Shown piece by piece: positions 43,854-53,071 of a stretch of 54,483 nucleotides of DNA. Location: contig NZ_JTFC01000025.1 in assembly GCF_003991225.1 (NCBI RefSeq), forward strand, positions 1 to 54,483, written 5' to 3'. The notes below the pieces were generated by a model, which was not told the origin of the DNA, searched no databases, and saw nothing but the letters and a program-made list of their open reading frames with translations. Source of the DNA: Candidatus Kurthia intestinigallinarum. Lineage in GTDB: Bacteria; Bacillota; Bacilli; Bacillales_A; Planococcaceae. Each line of letters opens with the position of its first letter. Positions within the stretch are counted from its first letter, which is position 1. Both the position numbers and the translations under genes were made by a program.

Positions 43854-43907
43854 TTACACATTCATTATTTTTCTATAGAATACTAAAAGTACTCTAATTT
43901 GAGTACT
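43854..43907 (+). promoter_or_regulatory. Promoter with inverted-repeat operator (PadR-type)
   Basis: TTTACA (43854-43859) and TAGAAT (43876-43881) are 16 bases apart. Directly after, AGTACTC (43888-43894) and GAGTACT (43901-43907) form a perfect inverted repeat with a 6-base gap. The site lies between promoter and gene, and a PadR regulator is encoded in the same unit. Confidence 0.65.
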
Positions 43908-43950
43908 ATAATGAAAGTATGTAGAGAGAATGATGGAGGAATGACGAGAA

Positions 43951-45117
43951 GTGAGTTTTAAAAAGTTTTTTAAATCGATGGGTGTTACATCCTCGGTATT
44001 TATGGGTGTATTTTATGCGGTAGCCATGCTTGGTATTTTTTTACTTGGATATACGGCACTACCTGGACAAATGGATGAATTGAAAATTGCCTTTGTCAAT
44101 GACGACAAGGGCAAGGCAGCAAAACAAATTGAGGACCAATTGATTGAAAGTCTGCCGTTTAAAACAATTGATACAGATTTAACAAATAAAGAAGCATTAA
44201 AATCATTAGAAGATAATGATTATGCATTAGTCATTCATATTCCAAAGGATTTTTCAAAAAATGCGAGTAAAGGTGAGTCAGCGCAAATTGACTTCACTGT
44301 AAATGAAGCCTCGGCTACAATGGTCGCTTCTAGTATGAGCTCTGTTGTAAAGGAAATTAACGCACAGCTAAGCACAAGCTTCTCCGAACAAACAGCTCAA
44401 GGGGTATTAATGAGTATGAATGTTCCGGAGGATCAGGCGAAAGAAATTTCAAAACAAATTGAAGAAAGCTATGTAGGGAACTACGTGGTTGTCAATGATG
44501 TGCCAGATGGTATGCACAACAATATGCTGCCAATGTTCTTAACGATGGCATGTTATGTAGGGGCTATGATTGCGGCGATGCAATTAGTCGGATCATTTAA
44601 AATGTTCCTTGGCGAAGCTCCAAAAATTCGTTTATTCGGCTATGTGCAACTATCAGCGTTTATTATTGCGGTACTTGGAACAATTGCGGCATTAATTATT
44701 ACGTATTTAGTAGCAGATGTGGATACGGCTACCATTTGGAAAGTAGCTTTACAGCAAATCCTTCTATATATGGTAGCCTTCAACTTCTGTGCGATGTTTA
44801 CATTCTTAGTAGGTGAAGCGGGGATGATTTTAAACATTCCGGTATTACTTGCACAAACAATTGCCAATGGTGCTACAATGCCACGTGATATGATGTACGC
44901 ACCATTTGAAGTTATGAGCTACATTACACCGATGTATCACTCCGTACAGTCGTATTTCGCAATTTTCTTTGGCTCAACAGACCCAGTTCCACATATTTGG
45001 GGACTTGCGGCAGTTGGTGCGGGCGCGCTTGTCATTAATCTATTGATTGTGACATTCCTTCACCGTCAAAAGCCTTTAAAAAAGCTAGCAGAAGATACTA
45101 AAGAAATTACAGCGTAA
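43951..45117 (+). CDS. YhgE/Pip-like ABC-2-type membrane protein
   Basis: A 388-residue protein with one membrane helix near the N-terminus (about 17-38), an extracellular domain of about 150 residues (with KIAFVNDDKGKAAKQIE), and five to six C-terminal helices. This is the layout of the YhgE/Pip-DUF3533 family related to ABC-2 permeases. Members take part in drug tolerance or export. GTG at 43951 is the start, ten bases from GGAGGA; the nearby ATG frame closes at once. It is followed by its probable PadR repressor. Confidence 0.78.
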   Translation: MSFKKFFKSMGVTSSVFMGVFYAVAMLGIFLLGYTALPGQMDELKIAFVNDDKGKAAKQIEDQLIESLPFKTIDTDLTNKEALKSLEDNDYALVIHIPKDFSKNASKGESAQIDFTVNEASATMVASSMSSVVKEINAQLSTSFSEQTAQGVLMSMNVPEDQAKEISKQIEESYVGNYVVVNDVPDGMHNNMLPMFLTMACYVGAMIAAMQLVGSFKMFLGEAPKIRLFGYVQLSAFIIAVLGTIAALIITYLVADVDTATIWKVALQQILLYMVAFNFCAMFTFLVGEAGMILNIPVLLAQTIANGATMPRDMMYAPFEVMSYITPMYHSVQSYFAIFFGSTDPVPHIWGLAAVGAGALVINLLIVTFLHRQKPLKKLAEDTKEITA

Positions 45118-45129
45118 CTTTGATATGAT

Positions 45130-45166
45130 AAAGGGAGTTTCTATCAGCGGATGGAAGCTTCCTTTT
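45130..45166 (+). terminator. Hairpin between the YhgE-like gene and padR
   Basis: AAAGGGAGTTTC (45130-45141) pairs with GAAGCTTCCTTT (45154-45165) using two wobble pairs, and a short T run follows. It may reduce padR expression relative to the first gene. Confidence 0.5.
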
Positions 45167-45195
45167 ACTATTTAGTACATTTTAGGAGTGGGGAT

Positions 45196-45729
45196 ATGTC
45201 TCTTCAAATTTATATCTTGGCGAAGTTAATGGAAGGCAATAATTATCCATATAAATTAAAAAAAGCACTGTCAGAGCCAATTCCATTTGCACAAATGGGC
45301 AATCTAACGGAAAGTAAGCTTTATTATCATTTTGATTCGTTAGTGAAGCAACAACTAATCGAAGAAGTTGAAATCATTCGTGAAGATAACCGACCAGATA
45401 AGCATGTGTTTGGTATTACCGAAAAGGGCCGAGAAGCGTTACCTGACATGATTTATAAGATGATTGAAAAAGCACAATCACCTATTGAAATGGTCGTCAG
45501 TATTAATGCGATGCAATATGTTGATAAAGATCGTGTGATTATGATTTTAGAGAAAAAAATTGACAAAGTGAAACAGCATGAAAAAGAATTTGCGGCTGTT
45601 TATGAACAAATTGATGTAGAAGAGCCGATTCTTCAATTTGTCGATGTGTTTGAAGGCTTTGTAAGTCAAACGACGACGCTGCAACGTACGACGTATGAAA
45701 AAGTTATTCAGCTATTAAAAGAAGTGTAA
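45196..45729 (+). CDS. PadR-family regulator
   Basis: A 177-residue regulator. Residues 1-85 form the PadR winged helix (ILAKLMEGNNYPYKLKKALS, SKLYYHFDSLVKQQLIEEVE). The C-terminal helical half is for dimerisation. ATG at 45196 is used because AGGAGTGGGG precedes it; the longer frame from 45151 runs through the hairpin. It lies downstream of the YhgE-like gene whose promoter has an inverted repeat, so it is the likely repressor. Confidence 0.85.
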   Translation: MSLQIYILAKLMEGNNYPYKLKKALSEPIPFAQMGNLTESKLYYHFDSLVKQQLIEEVEIIREDNRPDKHVFGITEKGREALPDMIYKMIEKAQSPIEMVVSINAMQYVDKDRVIMILEKKIDKVKQHEKEFAAVYEQIDVEEPILQFVDVFEGFVSQTTTLQRTTYEKVIQLLKEV

Positions 45730-45730
45730 G

Positions 45731-45761
45731 AAAAAAACCGTTCGTGTGGAGCGGTTTTTTT
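45731..45761 (+). terminator. Terminator after padR
   Basis: AAAAAAACCGTTC pairs with GAGCGGTTTTTTT through CCG/CGG and the flanking runs, two bases after the padR stop. Confidence 0.8.
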
Positions 45762-45862
45762 GTGTAATTTTTTAAATAAATGGCTACTCAATCGTTTTTG
45801 AAAGCGATATTTACACAATATCAGCCTACTATTATTTGGTAAACTAAAGTAGAGGTGAGGGC

Positions 45863-47098
45863 ATGGATAAAGGCGTATTAATTCGAACGTATCGTAAACA
45901 GCAAGGGATGAAGCAAGATGATTTAGCCGTCGGCATTTGTACAACTTCGTATTTAAGCCGGATTGAAAATAATTTAGTGACCGCAACAGAAGAGGTGTAT
46001 GCGCTACTGTTTCAACGACTTGGAAAAGTGTATGAAGATGTGCAACACGCGCATGATGAGATGGTGCAGGCACTAGAGGCGGTTTATCAAGCATTAGTAG
46101 ATGATAAGCCATTAGATGATGCACAGCTAGCGCTTTTAACGACTAAAACAACCGCTGCGCTACATACGATGCAACAGTTAATTTATGCACGGTATTTAAC
46201 GCGGGAACAGCAATTCACGCAGGCAGAAGCCATTTTAAAAACAATCGGTCAGCCGCCGTTCACGAAAAATCGTCTAACAACGCTCTATATTGGCGTGACG
46301 ACGTACTACCAATTAAGCACAGGTGCATATGAGGCGATTTTAGTGACAGAAAAGCAGGAGAATGCGCAGCTCTATTTCTCTAGAACGCAGTCATATGAGC
46401 AGGCGATTTATTTGTATCACGTGGCATTTGCGGCACATCGCCATTATCAATTTTCGTTAGCCGCACAGTATATAGAAAAGGCCATCGCGTTATTTACACA
46501 TCGGTATCGTCCGTTATTTCAATTGAAATTGTATTCGATGAAAGGCGTTATTTTGGCTGCGCGCAATCGCTTTGATGAGGCGATGGTAGAGTATATGGCA
46601 GGGGTTGAGCTATTAGAAGCGGTGCCAGCGATTGCGACAAATAAGCAATGGGCATCCATTTTTAATAATATGGCCTTTTGCTTTGAACAGCAAAAACGCT
46701 ATAAGGAGGCATCATACTATTATCAAAAATCCCTACAAGCATGGGACGATGTGCATACGATGATTAACTATTTACGTACCCTCGTTTTTTCGGGGGATGT
46801 TATTAAAGCTAAAGAGCTTCAGCAGCAGGAACATAAGGCCTTTACAGCCGAGCATCATCAGTATCAATGGGCACTATTAGCTGCGCTGCTACACCAAAAA
46901 TCTGCTACACAAGCGACATTCCAAGCACAAGAAGAGCCAGCAATGAAAGCCATTTGCGCCGCAAAGCATAAGGAGCTCATTTTACATTATGCACCTAAAT
47001 TAGCTGAGATTTATAGCGAGTGGCATCAGTATAAAAAGATGGCCTATTATTATCAGCTAGCGTATAAAACGAGTGAGGAGCTGCGTGTGCATGACTAG
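45863..47098 (+). CDS. XRE-TPR regulator (RRNPP-like)
   Basis: A 411-residue protein. Residues 1-60 form an XRE helix-turn-helix (LIRTYRKQQGMKQDDLAVGI, then TSYLSRIENNLV). The rest is a chain of tetratricopeptide-like helix pairs; YKEASYYYQKSLQAW and YKKMAYYYQLAYKTS are clear repeats. This is the architecture of peptide-sensing RRNPP regulators such as PlcR and NprR. No supported peptide gene is adjacent. GAGGTGAGGGC precedes the ATG. It overlaps the MFS gene by eight bases, so control of that exporter is likely. Confidence 0.8.
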   Translation: MDKGVLIRTYRKQQGMKQDDLAVGICTTSYLSRIENNLVTATEEVYALLFQRLGKVYEDVQHAHDEMVQALEAVYQALVDDKPLDDAQLALLTTKTTAALHTMQQLIYARYLTREQQFTQAEAILKTIGQPPFTKNRLTTLYIGVTTYYQLSTGAYEAILVTEKQENAQLYFSRTQSYEQAIYLYHVAFAAHRHYQFSLAAQYIEKAIALFTHRYRPLFQLKLYSMKGVILAARNRFDEAMVEYMAGVELLEAVPAIATNKQWASIFNNMAFCFEQQKRYKEASYYYQKSLQAWDDVHTMINYLRTLVFSGDVIKAKELQQQEHKAFTAEHHQYQWALLAALLHQKSATQATFQAQEEPAMKAICAAKHKELILHYAPKLAEIYSEWHQYKKMAYYYQLAYKTSEELRVHD

Positions 47099-48290
47099 AT
47101 GGCCGCGTTATTATTTGGCATTTTTAATTGGGTTAGGTGTATCGAATATTGGCAACTGGCTTTATTTGATTGCCTTAAATGTGTTTGTGTGGCGTCTGAC
47201 AGAGTCGCCAGCCGCAGTTGCGGGCATTTATATCGTTGGCCCGGTTATTCGAATGATTAGTAATGTCGTAGCAGGGTCACTTATTGATCGCATGAATAAG
47301 AAAAAGCTCGTTATTTTAGTAGATGTCAGCCGCGCACTGTTTATTTTCCTCATGCCATTTGCGTCGGAGTTATGGATGATTTATCTACTCATTGCTTGTA
47401 CAAATGTTGCGGCGACGTTTTTTGGCCCAAGTAGTACGTATTTAATTACGACGCTTGTGCGCGAAGAGCATCGTCTACGCTTTAATGCCGTTAATGCAAC
47501 ATGTAGTTCAGGTGCATTTATGATTGGTCCAGCACTTGGAGGCATATTGGTCGCGACCACTTCGATTGCGGCGACGATGTGGCTGAATGCCGCAAGCTTT
47601 TTAGTCTGTGCATGCCTTTTAGCACAACTTCCGGCGGTAAAACAGCAGGTACTTCGTACAAAATGGTCACTCAAAGAAGATTTTCACATCGTTGTACGTT
47701 ATTTGAATGGTCAGGCATTTCTAAAGCAGTTTTTACTACTGTATACGGTGGCACTCATGCTCGCCTTTGCACTTGATTCACAAGAGATGACATTTTTACT
47801 GCGTGACTTACATGTATCAGAAGCATTATATGGCCTGACCGTGAGCCTCGCTGGGATTGGTGCTGTTTTGGGTGGCATGGTCGCCGCGACTTTTGCGAAA
47901 AAATGGTCACAGCGCAAGTATATTCAGTATGGCTTTAGCCTGACACTGCTGAGCTATGGTTGCTTTTACGCTTCATTCCATTATGTGCTGGCAGTCATTA
48001 GCTTAATTGTATTAGGCTTTTGCATGGCGTTTAGTAATAGTGGCTATGCAACTTGGTATCAGCAAACAATTGAGCCGTCACTAATGGGGCGCATTGGCAG
48101 TGTGATTCAATTTGTGCAGGCTGTGTTACAAGTACTACTGACACTTTTACTCGGGGTGCTCGCTGAACGCTATTCACTGGCATCCGTAGCAATCGTCTTT
48201 GCGCTAATTGCTTTTATATTTAGCTTGTTTATTTGGAAAATTCCTAAGCCGTTTTTTCAGCGTATACAAAAAGGAGAAATCGCTTCGTAA
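47091..48290 (+). CDS. MFS transporter
   Basis: A 399-residue protein with 12 predicted helices. GSLIDRMNKKKLVILVD is the major-facilitator loop 2-3 motif. It resembles the MFS_3/enterobactin-exporter-like group of efflux proteins. The start is the ATG at 47091, inside the end of the regulator gene, with GAGGAG upstream; 47073 would give an unlikely MRSCVC leader. Translation is coupled to the RRNPP-like regulator. The substrate is unknown. Confidence 0.83.
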   Translation: MTRWPRYYLAFLIGLGVSNIGNWLYLIALNVFVWRLTESPAAVAGIYIVGPVIRMISNVVAGSLIDRMNKKKLVILVDVSRALFIFLMPFASELWMIYLLIACTNVAATFFGPSSTYLITTLVREEHRLRFNAVNATCSSGAFMIGPALGGILVATTSIAATMWLNAASFLVCACLLAQLPAVKQQVLRTKWSLKEDFHIVVRYLNGQAFLKQFLLLYTVALMLAFALDSQEMTFLLRDLHVSEALYGLTVSLAGIGAVLGGMVAATFAKKWSQRKYIQYGFSLTLLSYGCFYASFHYVLAVISLIVLGFCMAFSNSGYATWYQQTIEPSLMGRIGSVIQFVQAVLQVLLTLLLGVLAERYSLASVAIVFALIAFIFSLFIWKIPKPFFQRIQKGEIAS

Positions 48291-48304
48291 CGATTTCTCC
48301 TTTT
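48268..48304. terminator. Bidirectional terminator
   Basis: AAAAGGAGAAATCG pairs with CGATTTCTCCTTTT (48291-48304), between convergent genes. The left arm lies inside the MFS gene end. Confidence 0.85.
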
Positions 48305-48308
48305 ATGA

Positions 48309-50045
48309 TTAATTCACCATTTGCTCATTCACATAAGACGCATACAGCGGATGTGTTTTTAGTAATTCATGATGCGTACCATGACCGGTCACTTCCCCTT
48401 GCTCAATGAAGTAAATTTGGTCGGCATCGACAATTGTTGATAGACGATGTGCAATCACAAGTGTTGTACGTCCTTCCATCAATTGATCGAGTGCACGCTG
48501 TACCTTTTCTTCAGACTGCGAATCTAGGCTAGCAGTGGCCTCGTCAAGCATTAAAATTTTGGGATTGCGTAGGAATGCTCGTGCAATCGCAATCCGTTGT
48601 TTTTGACCACCAGATAATTTGACACCACGTTCCCCAATTTCCGTTTCTAATTTTTGTGGAAAGTTTGAAACGAAGGCATCTGCGTAGGCAAGCGCTAAGC
48701 CATGCCATAGTTCCTCGTCACTGAGTGTACGCCCAAGACCATATTGTAAATTCTCACGAATACTACCGGCGAATACCGCGCTATCCTGTGATACATAGCC
48801 AATTTGTGCGCGCCAATCCGTTAAATCAAGCTGTTGAATATTTTGACCGTTAATCGCAAAGACGCCCCCTGTTGGCTCATAAAATCGCTCAAGTAATGCG
48901 AAAATGGTCGTTTTACCGCCACCACTTGGCCCCGCAAAAGCAATGACGGAGTTTGGGTAAGCATCAAAGGAAATATTTTTAAGCACGGGGCGGTCCTCAT
49001 TATAATAGAAGGAAACATCGCGCGCTTGAATCGTTTGGCCGACGACATCGATTGTTGTGCCATTCCCTGCAGGCTCAAAAGATGTCGCTAAAATTTGTTC
49101 AATACGTTCAGTTGCACCCATTGCTTTTTGCACTTGCGCAAAGAACATCGCAAACGTTGCTGCGGGCATTAAAATGTTAAATAAATAGAGTAAAAACGCG
49201 ACAAGTGACCCACTTGTAAGTGTGCCTGCTTGTACACGAACCGCACCATAGCCGAGAATACCGACGAATAGCCCTAAAATAACCGTCATCATAATTGGCT
49301 GTAGCACCGCTTCTACTTTGGCATCCTTGACCCCTAATTTAAAGATTTTCGCGATGAATGTACGCCCATTTTTGCGTTCAAAGGGTTCTCCGTTACTTGC
49401 TTTAATTAAACGAATTTCCGCTAATTTTTCAGTCGCTTCTGCATTGAAGTCGGCTGTAGCACCTTGCAGCTGGCGTCCGATTTTCGACATAATTTTGCCG
49501 ATTGGAAAGAGCACAAGTGCAACAATTGGTACTGCTAGAAACATAATCGACGCCATTTTCCAGTCCATAAAGAATAAAATAATCATCGAACCAATGAGCT
49601 GAATCGCGCCGGTAATAAAGCTAGGGAAGTGAGAGGTCACAAGCTCCTTAATGACCCCTGTATCATTGACAAGACGCGAGCTACTTTCCCCTGATTTATG
49701 CTGGTCAAAATAGCTCACCGGTAATTTTAATAAATGATCCCATAATTTTTCACGCAATGTTTTTACGGCGCTTTCGCCAACATAGCGTAGCAGGAAGCCA
49801 CCAATCGTGCCAAAAATAAGCTGTGCGGCAAAGGCGAGTAGTAAGATGCCAAGCATATTTAAATCAATTTTCGAGAGCTCACTCGTATCAACAAGAGTTT
49901 TCGTGAATTGTGGAACGAGTAAGCTTGCACCACTCGTCATTAAACTAAGAATAATACCTAATAAAAATAATCCTTTTTTAGGATTCACACTATTAATGAG
50001 TTTTAAAAAGTCCTTCATACTAAAGGTCGGCTTTTGTGCTTTCAT
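48309..50045 (-). CDS. BmrA-like ABC exporter
   Basis: A 578-residue half-transporter. Residues about 20-310 are the six-helix exporter domain; residues about 335-575 are the ATPase with Walker A GPSGGGKTT, signature LSGGQKQRIAIARAF, Walker B ILMLDEATASLD and switch IAHRLSTI. A homodimer should export drugs or lipid-like compounds from the cytosol. It is closest in layout to B. subtilis BmrA. It is a single gene read toward the MFS gene. Confidence 0.88.
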   Translation of the reverse strand: MKAQKPTFSMKDFLKLINSVNPKKGLFLLGIILSLMTSGASLLVPQFTKTLVDTSELSKIDLNMLGILLLAFAAQLIFGTIGGFLLRYVGESAVKTLREKLWDHLLKLPVSYFDQHKSGESSSRLVNDTGVIKELVTSHFPSFITGAIQLIGSMIILFFMDWKMASIMFLAVPIVALVLFPIGKIMSKIGRQLQGATADFNAEATEKLAEIRLIKASNGEPFERKNGRTFIAKIFKLGVKDAKVEAVLQPIMMTVILGLFVGILGYGAVRVQAGTLTSGSLVAFLLYLFNILMPAATFAMFFAQVQKAMGATERIEQILATSFEPAGNGTTIDVVGQTIQARDVSFYYNEDRPVLKNISFDAYPNSVIAFAGPSGGGKTTIFALLERFYEPTGGVFAINGQNIQQLDLTDWRAQIGYVSQDSAVFAGSIRENLQYGLGRTLSDEELWHGLALAYADAFVSNFPQKLETEIGERGVKLSGGQKQRIAIARAFLRNPKILMLDEATASLDSQSEEKVQRALDQLMEGRTTLVIAHRLSTIVDADQIYFIEQGEVTGHGTHHELLKTHPLYASYVNEQMVN

Positions 50046-50462
50046 CTAATGTCCTCCGTTACTGAAGTTTGTGCTGTTATTATAGGACGTGATTATCTAA
50101 AATATCAAACTAAAAAGCGGGTAGAAAATACATATAAAGATGAGCAGCTATGTGAATCGATATAAATTATTAAATGGTAAACCTAGTTTCTCATTTGTCA
50201 AACAGCTTTATTTAATAAATAAGCTTTTTAATCCAAAAAATGACGTTATTGTGTCAGGATATTTTTTCTAATTGAGAAAATTATAAGAGGAATAAGTGAG
50301 GTAATTACATTAAATACAATTTTTTTACCTATTAGAGAAAATTTTGAGTTATTCTAGAAAATTATTCTTAGCTAGATATAAAGTAAATGAAAATATATAG
50401 CATTTATAAAAGAGCGCTACACCAATAATTTTGAACGCTTCAATTAAACAAGAGCAAAAGGG

Positions 50463-50491
50463 TTGACAGAAAAACCTTTTCGTATGATAAT
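50463..50491 (+). promoter_or_regulatory. ahpC promoter
   Basis: TTGACA (50463-50468) and GATAAT (50486-50491) are 17 bases apart, 81 bases before the start codon. Confidence 0.7.
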
Positions 50492-50502
50492 TTAATTGTA
50501 AA

Positions 50503-50517
50503 CAATAATCATTCTAA
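50503..50517. promoter_or_regulatory. PerR-box-like site
   Basis: CAATAATCATTCTAA matches the PerR consensus TTATAATnATTATAA at all but three positions. It lies just after the -10 element of ahpC, where PerR represses peroxide genes in Bacillus. Fur boxes are similar, so the protein is not certain. Confidence 0.55.
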
Positions 50518-50571
50518 TTAAAAAATGGTTATTAAGAAAATATATACGGATTAATTGGAGGAATATTTGAT

Positions 50572-51135
50572 ATGTCATTAGTAAACAAACAAATCTTACC
50601 ATTCACTGCAGAAGCATTCCAAAACGGTGAATTCAAAACTGTAACAGAAGAAACATTAAAAGGTAAATGGGCTGTCGTAGCATTCTACCCAGCTGATTTC
50701 ACGTTCGTTTGCCCAACTGAACTTGAAGATTTACAAGCTGAATACGAAACATTAAAATCTTTAGGTGCTGAAGTATTCTCAGTTTCAACTGATACTCACT
50801 TCACTCACAAAGCTTGGCATGACCATTCGGAAGCAATCTCTAAAATCCAATACACAATGATCGGTGACCCAACTCACACGATTTCTCGTAACTTCGACGT
50901 TTTAGACGAAGAAGCAGGTCTTGCTCAACGCGCAACTTTCTTAATCGATCCAGACGGTATCGTACAAACAATGGAAATCAACAACGATGGTATCGGCCGT
51001 AACGCTTCTCAATTAATCGACAAAATTAAAGCAGCGACTTACGTGCGCAACCACCCAGGTGAAGTTTGCCCAGCTAAATGGAAAGAAGGAGCAGAAACAT
51101 TAACTCCTAGCCTAGACTTAGTAGGTAAAATCTAA
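50572..51135 (+). CDS. ahpC: Alkyl hydroperoxide reductase subunit C
   Basis: A 187-residue typical 2-Cys peroxiredoxin. The peroxidatic Cys47 is in [10 protein letters not shown] and the resolving Cys166 in GEVCPAKW. It reduces peroxides in the cytosol and is recycled by AhpF, encoded next. TTGGAGGAATATT precedes the ATG. The codon choice is strongly biased, as in highly expressed genes. Control by PerR is suggested by the site at 50503. Confidence 0.97.
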   Translation: MSLVNKQILPFTAEAFQNGEFKTVTEETLKGKWAVVAFYPADFTFVCPTELEDLQAEYETLKSLGAEVFSVSTDTHFTHKAWHDHSEAISKIQYTMIGDPTHTISRNFDVLDEEAGLAQRATFLIDPDGIVQTMEINNDGIGRNASQLIDKIKAATYVRNHPGEVCPAKWKEGAETLTPSLDLVGKI

Positions 51136-51177
51136 TTTCTTTGTTTTGAACATTGAAACGTAACACAACAGAGGAAG

Positions 51178-51202
51178 GAGCGCGATAATCCGCGCTCTTT
51201 TC
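51178..51202 (+). terminator. Hairpin between ahpC and ahpF
   Basis: GAGCGCG (51178-51184) pairs with CGCGCTC (51191-51197), followed by TTTTCT. It may be a partial terminator that keeps ahpF below ahpC. Confidence 0.6.
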
Positions 51203-51364
51203 TGCTATTAACATGAATGAACATACTCTCTGTCTTCTAAAATAGAGGTGGAATTTCGAACTTTCTTGAGAGTAAATCGAGAATGACTGTCACGTATAGA
51301 ATGTACGGTTTGGAATGCCTATACGACACACAAACAGGATGATTTGAAAGGACGATGAATAATT

Positions 51365-52924
51365 ATGGCATTACTAGATGCAAACATTAAAGCACAATTA
51401 AATCAATTATTGGCATTATTAGAAGGGGACTTAGAAATCACACTAAGTGCCGCAGACGATAAAACATCACAAGATATGCGCGAGTTAGTAACCGAACTTG
51501 CAGGCATGTCACCACGTATTACAGTAAAAGAAGCAACACTTGCCCGTACACCAAGCTTTAGCATTAATAAAGCAGGTGAAGAAGCATCTGGCGTTGTTTT
51601 TGCCGGTCTTCCATTAGGTCACGAATTCAACTCATTAGTGCTTGCTTTATTACAAGTATCAGGTCGCGCACCAAAAGTAGATGATGCAACAATTAAACGT
51701 ATCGAAGCTATCACAACGCCTCTGAACTTTGAAACATTTGTCAGCCTTACTTGCCACAACTGCCCAGACGTTGTACAAGCATTAAATATTATGGCTGTTT
51801 TAAATCCAAATATTACGCATACAATGGTTGAGGGTGGCGCGTATCAAGATGAAGTAAAAGAAAAAGACATTATGGCTGTACCTGCTGTGTATACAAACGG
51901 TGAATTCTTCGAAGGTGGTCGTATGTCACTAGAAGATATTCTAGATAAATTGGGTGCTGCACAAGATTCAACAGGCTTTGACGACAAGGAAGCATATGAT
52001 GTATTAGTAGTCGGCGGTGGCCCTGCTGGTGCAGCTTCTGCGATTTATTCAGCACGTAAAGGCATTCGCACCGGCCTTATTGCAGAGCGCTTCGGTGGTC
52101 AAGTAAATGATACATTATCAATCGAAAACATTATCGGTACAAAAGCAACAGAAGGTCCTGCATTTGTAGCGAGCCTTGAAGCGCATGTGACGGAATATCC
52201 AGTCGATGTTATGAAAAACCAACGCGCGACACAAATTGCGAAAAATGATTTAGTTGAAGTGACACTTGAAAATGGCGCTGTTTTAAAATCAAAAACAGTT
52301 ATCTTATCAACTGGTACACGCTACCGTCAATTAGGCGTACCGGGTGAGCAAGAATTCAAAAATAAAGGCGTTGCTTACTGTCCACACTGTGATGGCCCAT
52401 TATTTAAAGGTAAAGATGTTGCAGTCGTTGGTGGCGGTAACTCAGGCGTTGAAGCAGCCATCGATTTAGCGGGTATCGTCAACCACGTGTATTTACTACA
52501 ACGTAGCGGCGAATTAAAAGCAGATATCGTGCTACAAAATCGTCTACGTAGCTTACCGAATGTTACGATTTTAACAAATGCGCTTACACAAGAAATTAAA
52601 GGTGCAGGTACTGTCAATGCATTAGCATATAAAGATGCCGTAACAGGCGAAGAAAAAGTCATTACACTTGATGGTGTCTTCATCCAAATTGGTTTATTAC
52701 CAAACACTGAGTTTTTACAAGGCTCTGTTGAATTAAATCAAAATAATGAAATCATCATTGATAAATACGGTGCAACAAGCCTACCAGGCGTTTTTGCAGC
52801 AGGTGACTGTACAGATACCGCCTATAAACAAATCGTGATTTCAATGGGTTCTGGTGCTACAGCAGCACTTGGCGCATTTGATTATATGATTCGTTCAGAC
52901 GTAAAAGAGTTAGTTGAAGTTTAA
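51365..52924 (+). CDS. ahpF: Alkyl hydroperoxide reductase subunit F
   Basis: A 519-residue flavoprotein that passes electrons from NADH to AhpC. Residues about 1-200 hold two thioredoxin-like folds with CHNC. The rest is the thioredoxin-reductase-like part, with FAD motif VGGGPAGAASAIYSARKG, disulfide CPHC, NAD motif VVGGGNSGVEAA, and FAAGDCTD near the end. It follows ahpC by 229 bases with a hairpin between. Confidence 0.97.
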   Translation: MALLDANIKAQLNQLLALLEGDLEITLSAADDKTSQDMRELVTELAGMSPRITVKEATLARTPSFSINKAGEEASGVVFAGLPLGHEFNSLVLALLQVSGRAPKVDDATIKRIEAITTPLNFETFVSLTCHNCPDVVQALNIMAVLNPNITHTMVEGGAYQDEVKEKDIMAVPAVYTNGEFFEGGRMSLEDILDKLGAAQDSTGFDDKEAYDVLVVGGGPAGAASAIYSARKGIRTGLIAERFGGQVNDTLSIENIIGTKATEGPAFVASLEAHVTEYPVDVMKNQRATQIAKNDLVEVTLENGAVLKSKTVILSTGTRYRQLGVPGEQEFKNKGVAYCPHCDGPLFKGKDVAVVGGGNSGVEAAIDLAGIVNHVYLLQRSGELKADIVLQNRLRSLPNVTILTNALTQEIKGAGTVNALAYKDAVTGEEKVITLDGVFIQIGLLPNTEFLQGSVELNQNNEIIIDKYGATSLPGVFAAGDCTDTAYKQIVISMGSGATAALGAFDYMIRSDVKELVEV

Positions 52925-52933
52925 GGAATAGTG

Positions 52934-52966
52934 AGCACTTCTTCTTTTGAAGGGGTGCTTTTTTAA
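52934..52966 (+). terminator. Terminator after ahpF
   Basis: AGCACTTCTTC pairs with GAAGGGGTGCT around a TTTT loop and is followed by six T residues. Confidence 0.85.
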
Positions 52967-53071
52967 TGGAGAAAAAAGGGCGTAAGGAATAAACTGAAGG
53001 CCTATCTTCATTCTTAGAAATCAGGGTAAAGAATAACAAAGGCATCTTACTTTTGAAATGAGGTGAGAATT

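Larger units (their letters stand above)
50046..50571. other. AT-rich intergenic region upstream of ahpC
   Basis: It contains the promoters of the divergent ABC exporter and ahpC genes. A hairpin with AGCTT/AAGCT ends lies near 50204-50225, and GAAAATT occurs three times between 50273 and 50365. I see no gene. Confidence 0.5.

Noticed and set aside
45780-45842. 20-codon frame before the RRNPP-like regulator as a pheromone peptide gene
   Set aside because: No ribosome site, no signal-peptide pattern and no basic N-terminus. The frame is too short to stand without other support.
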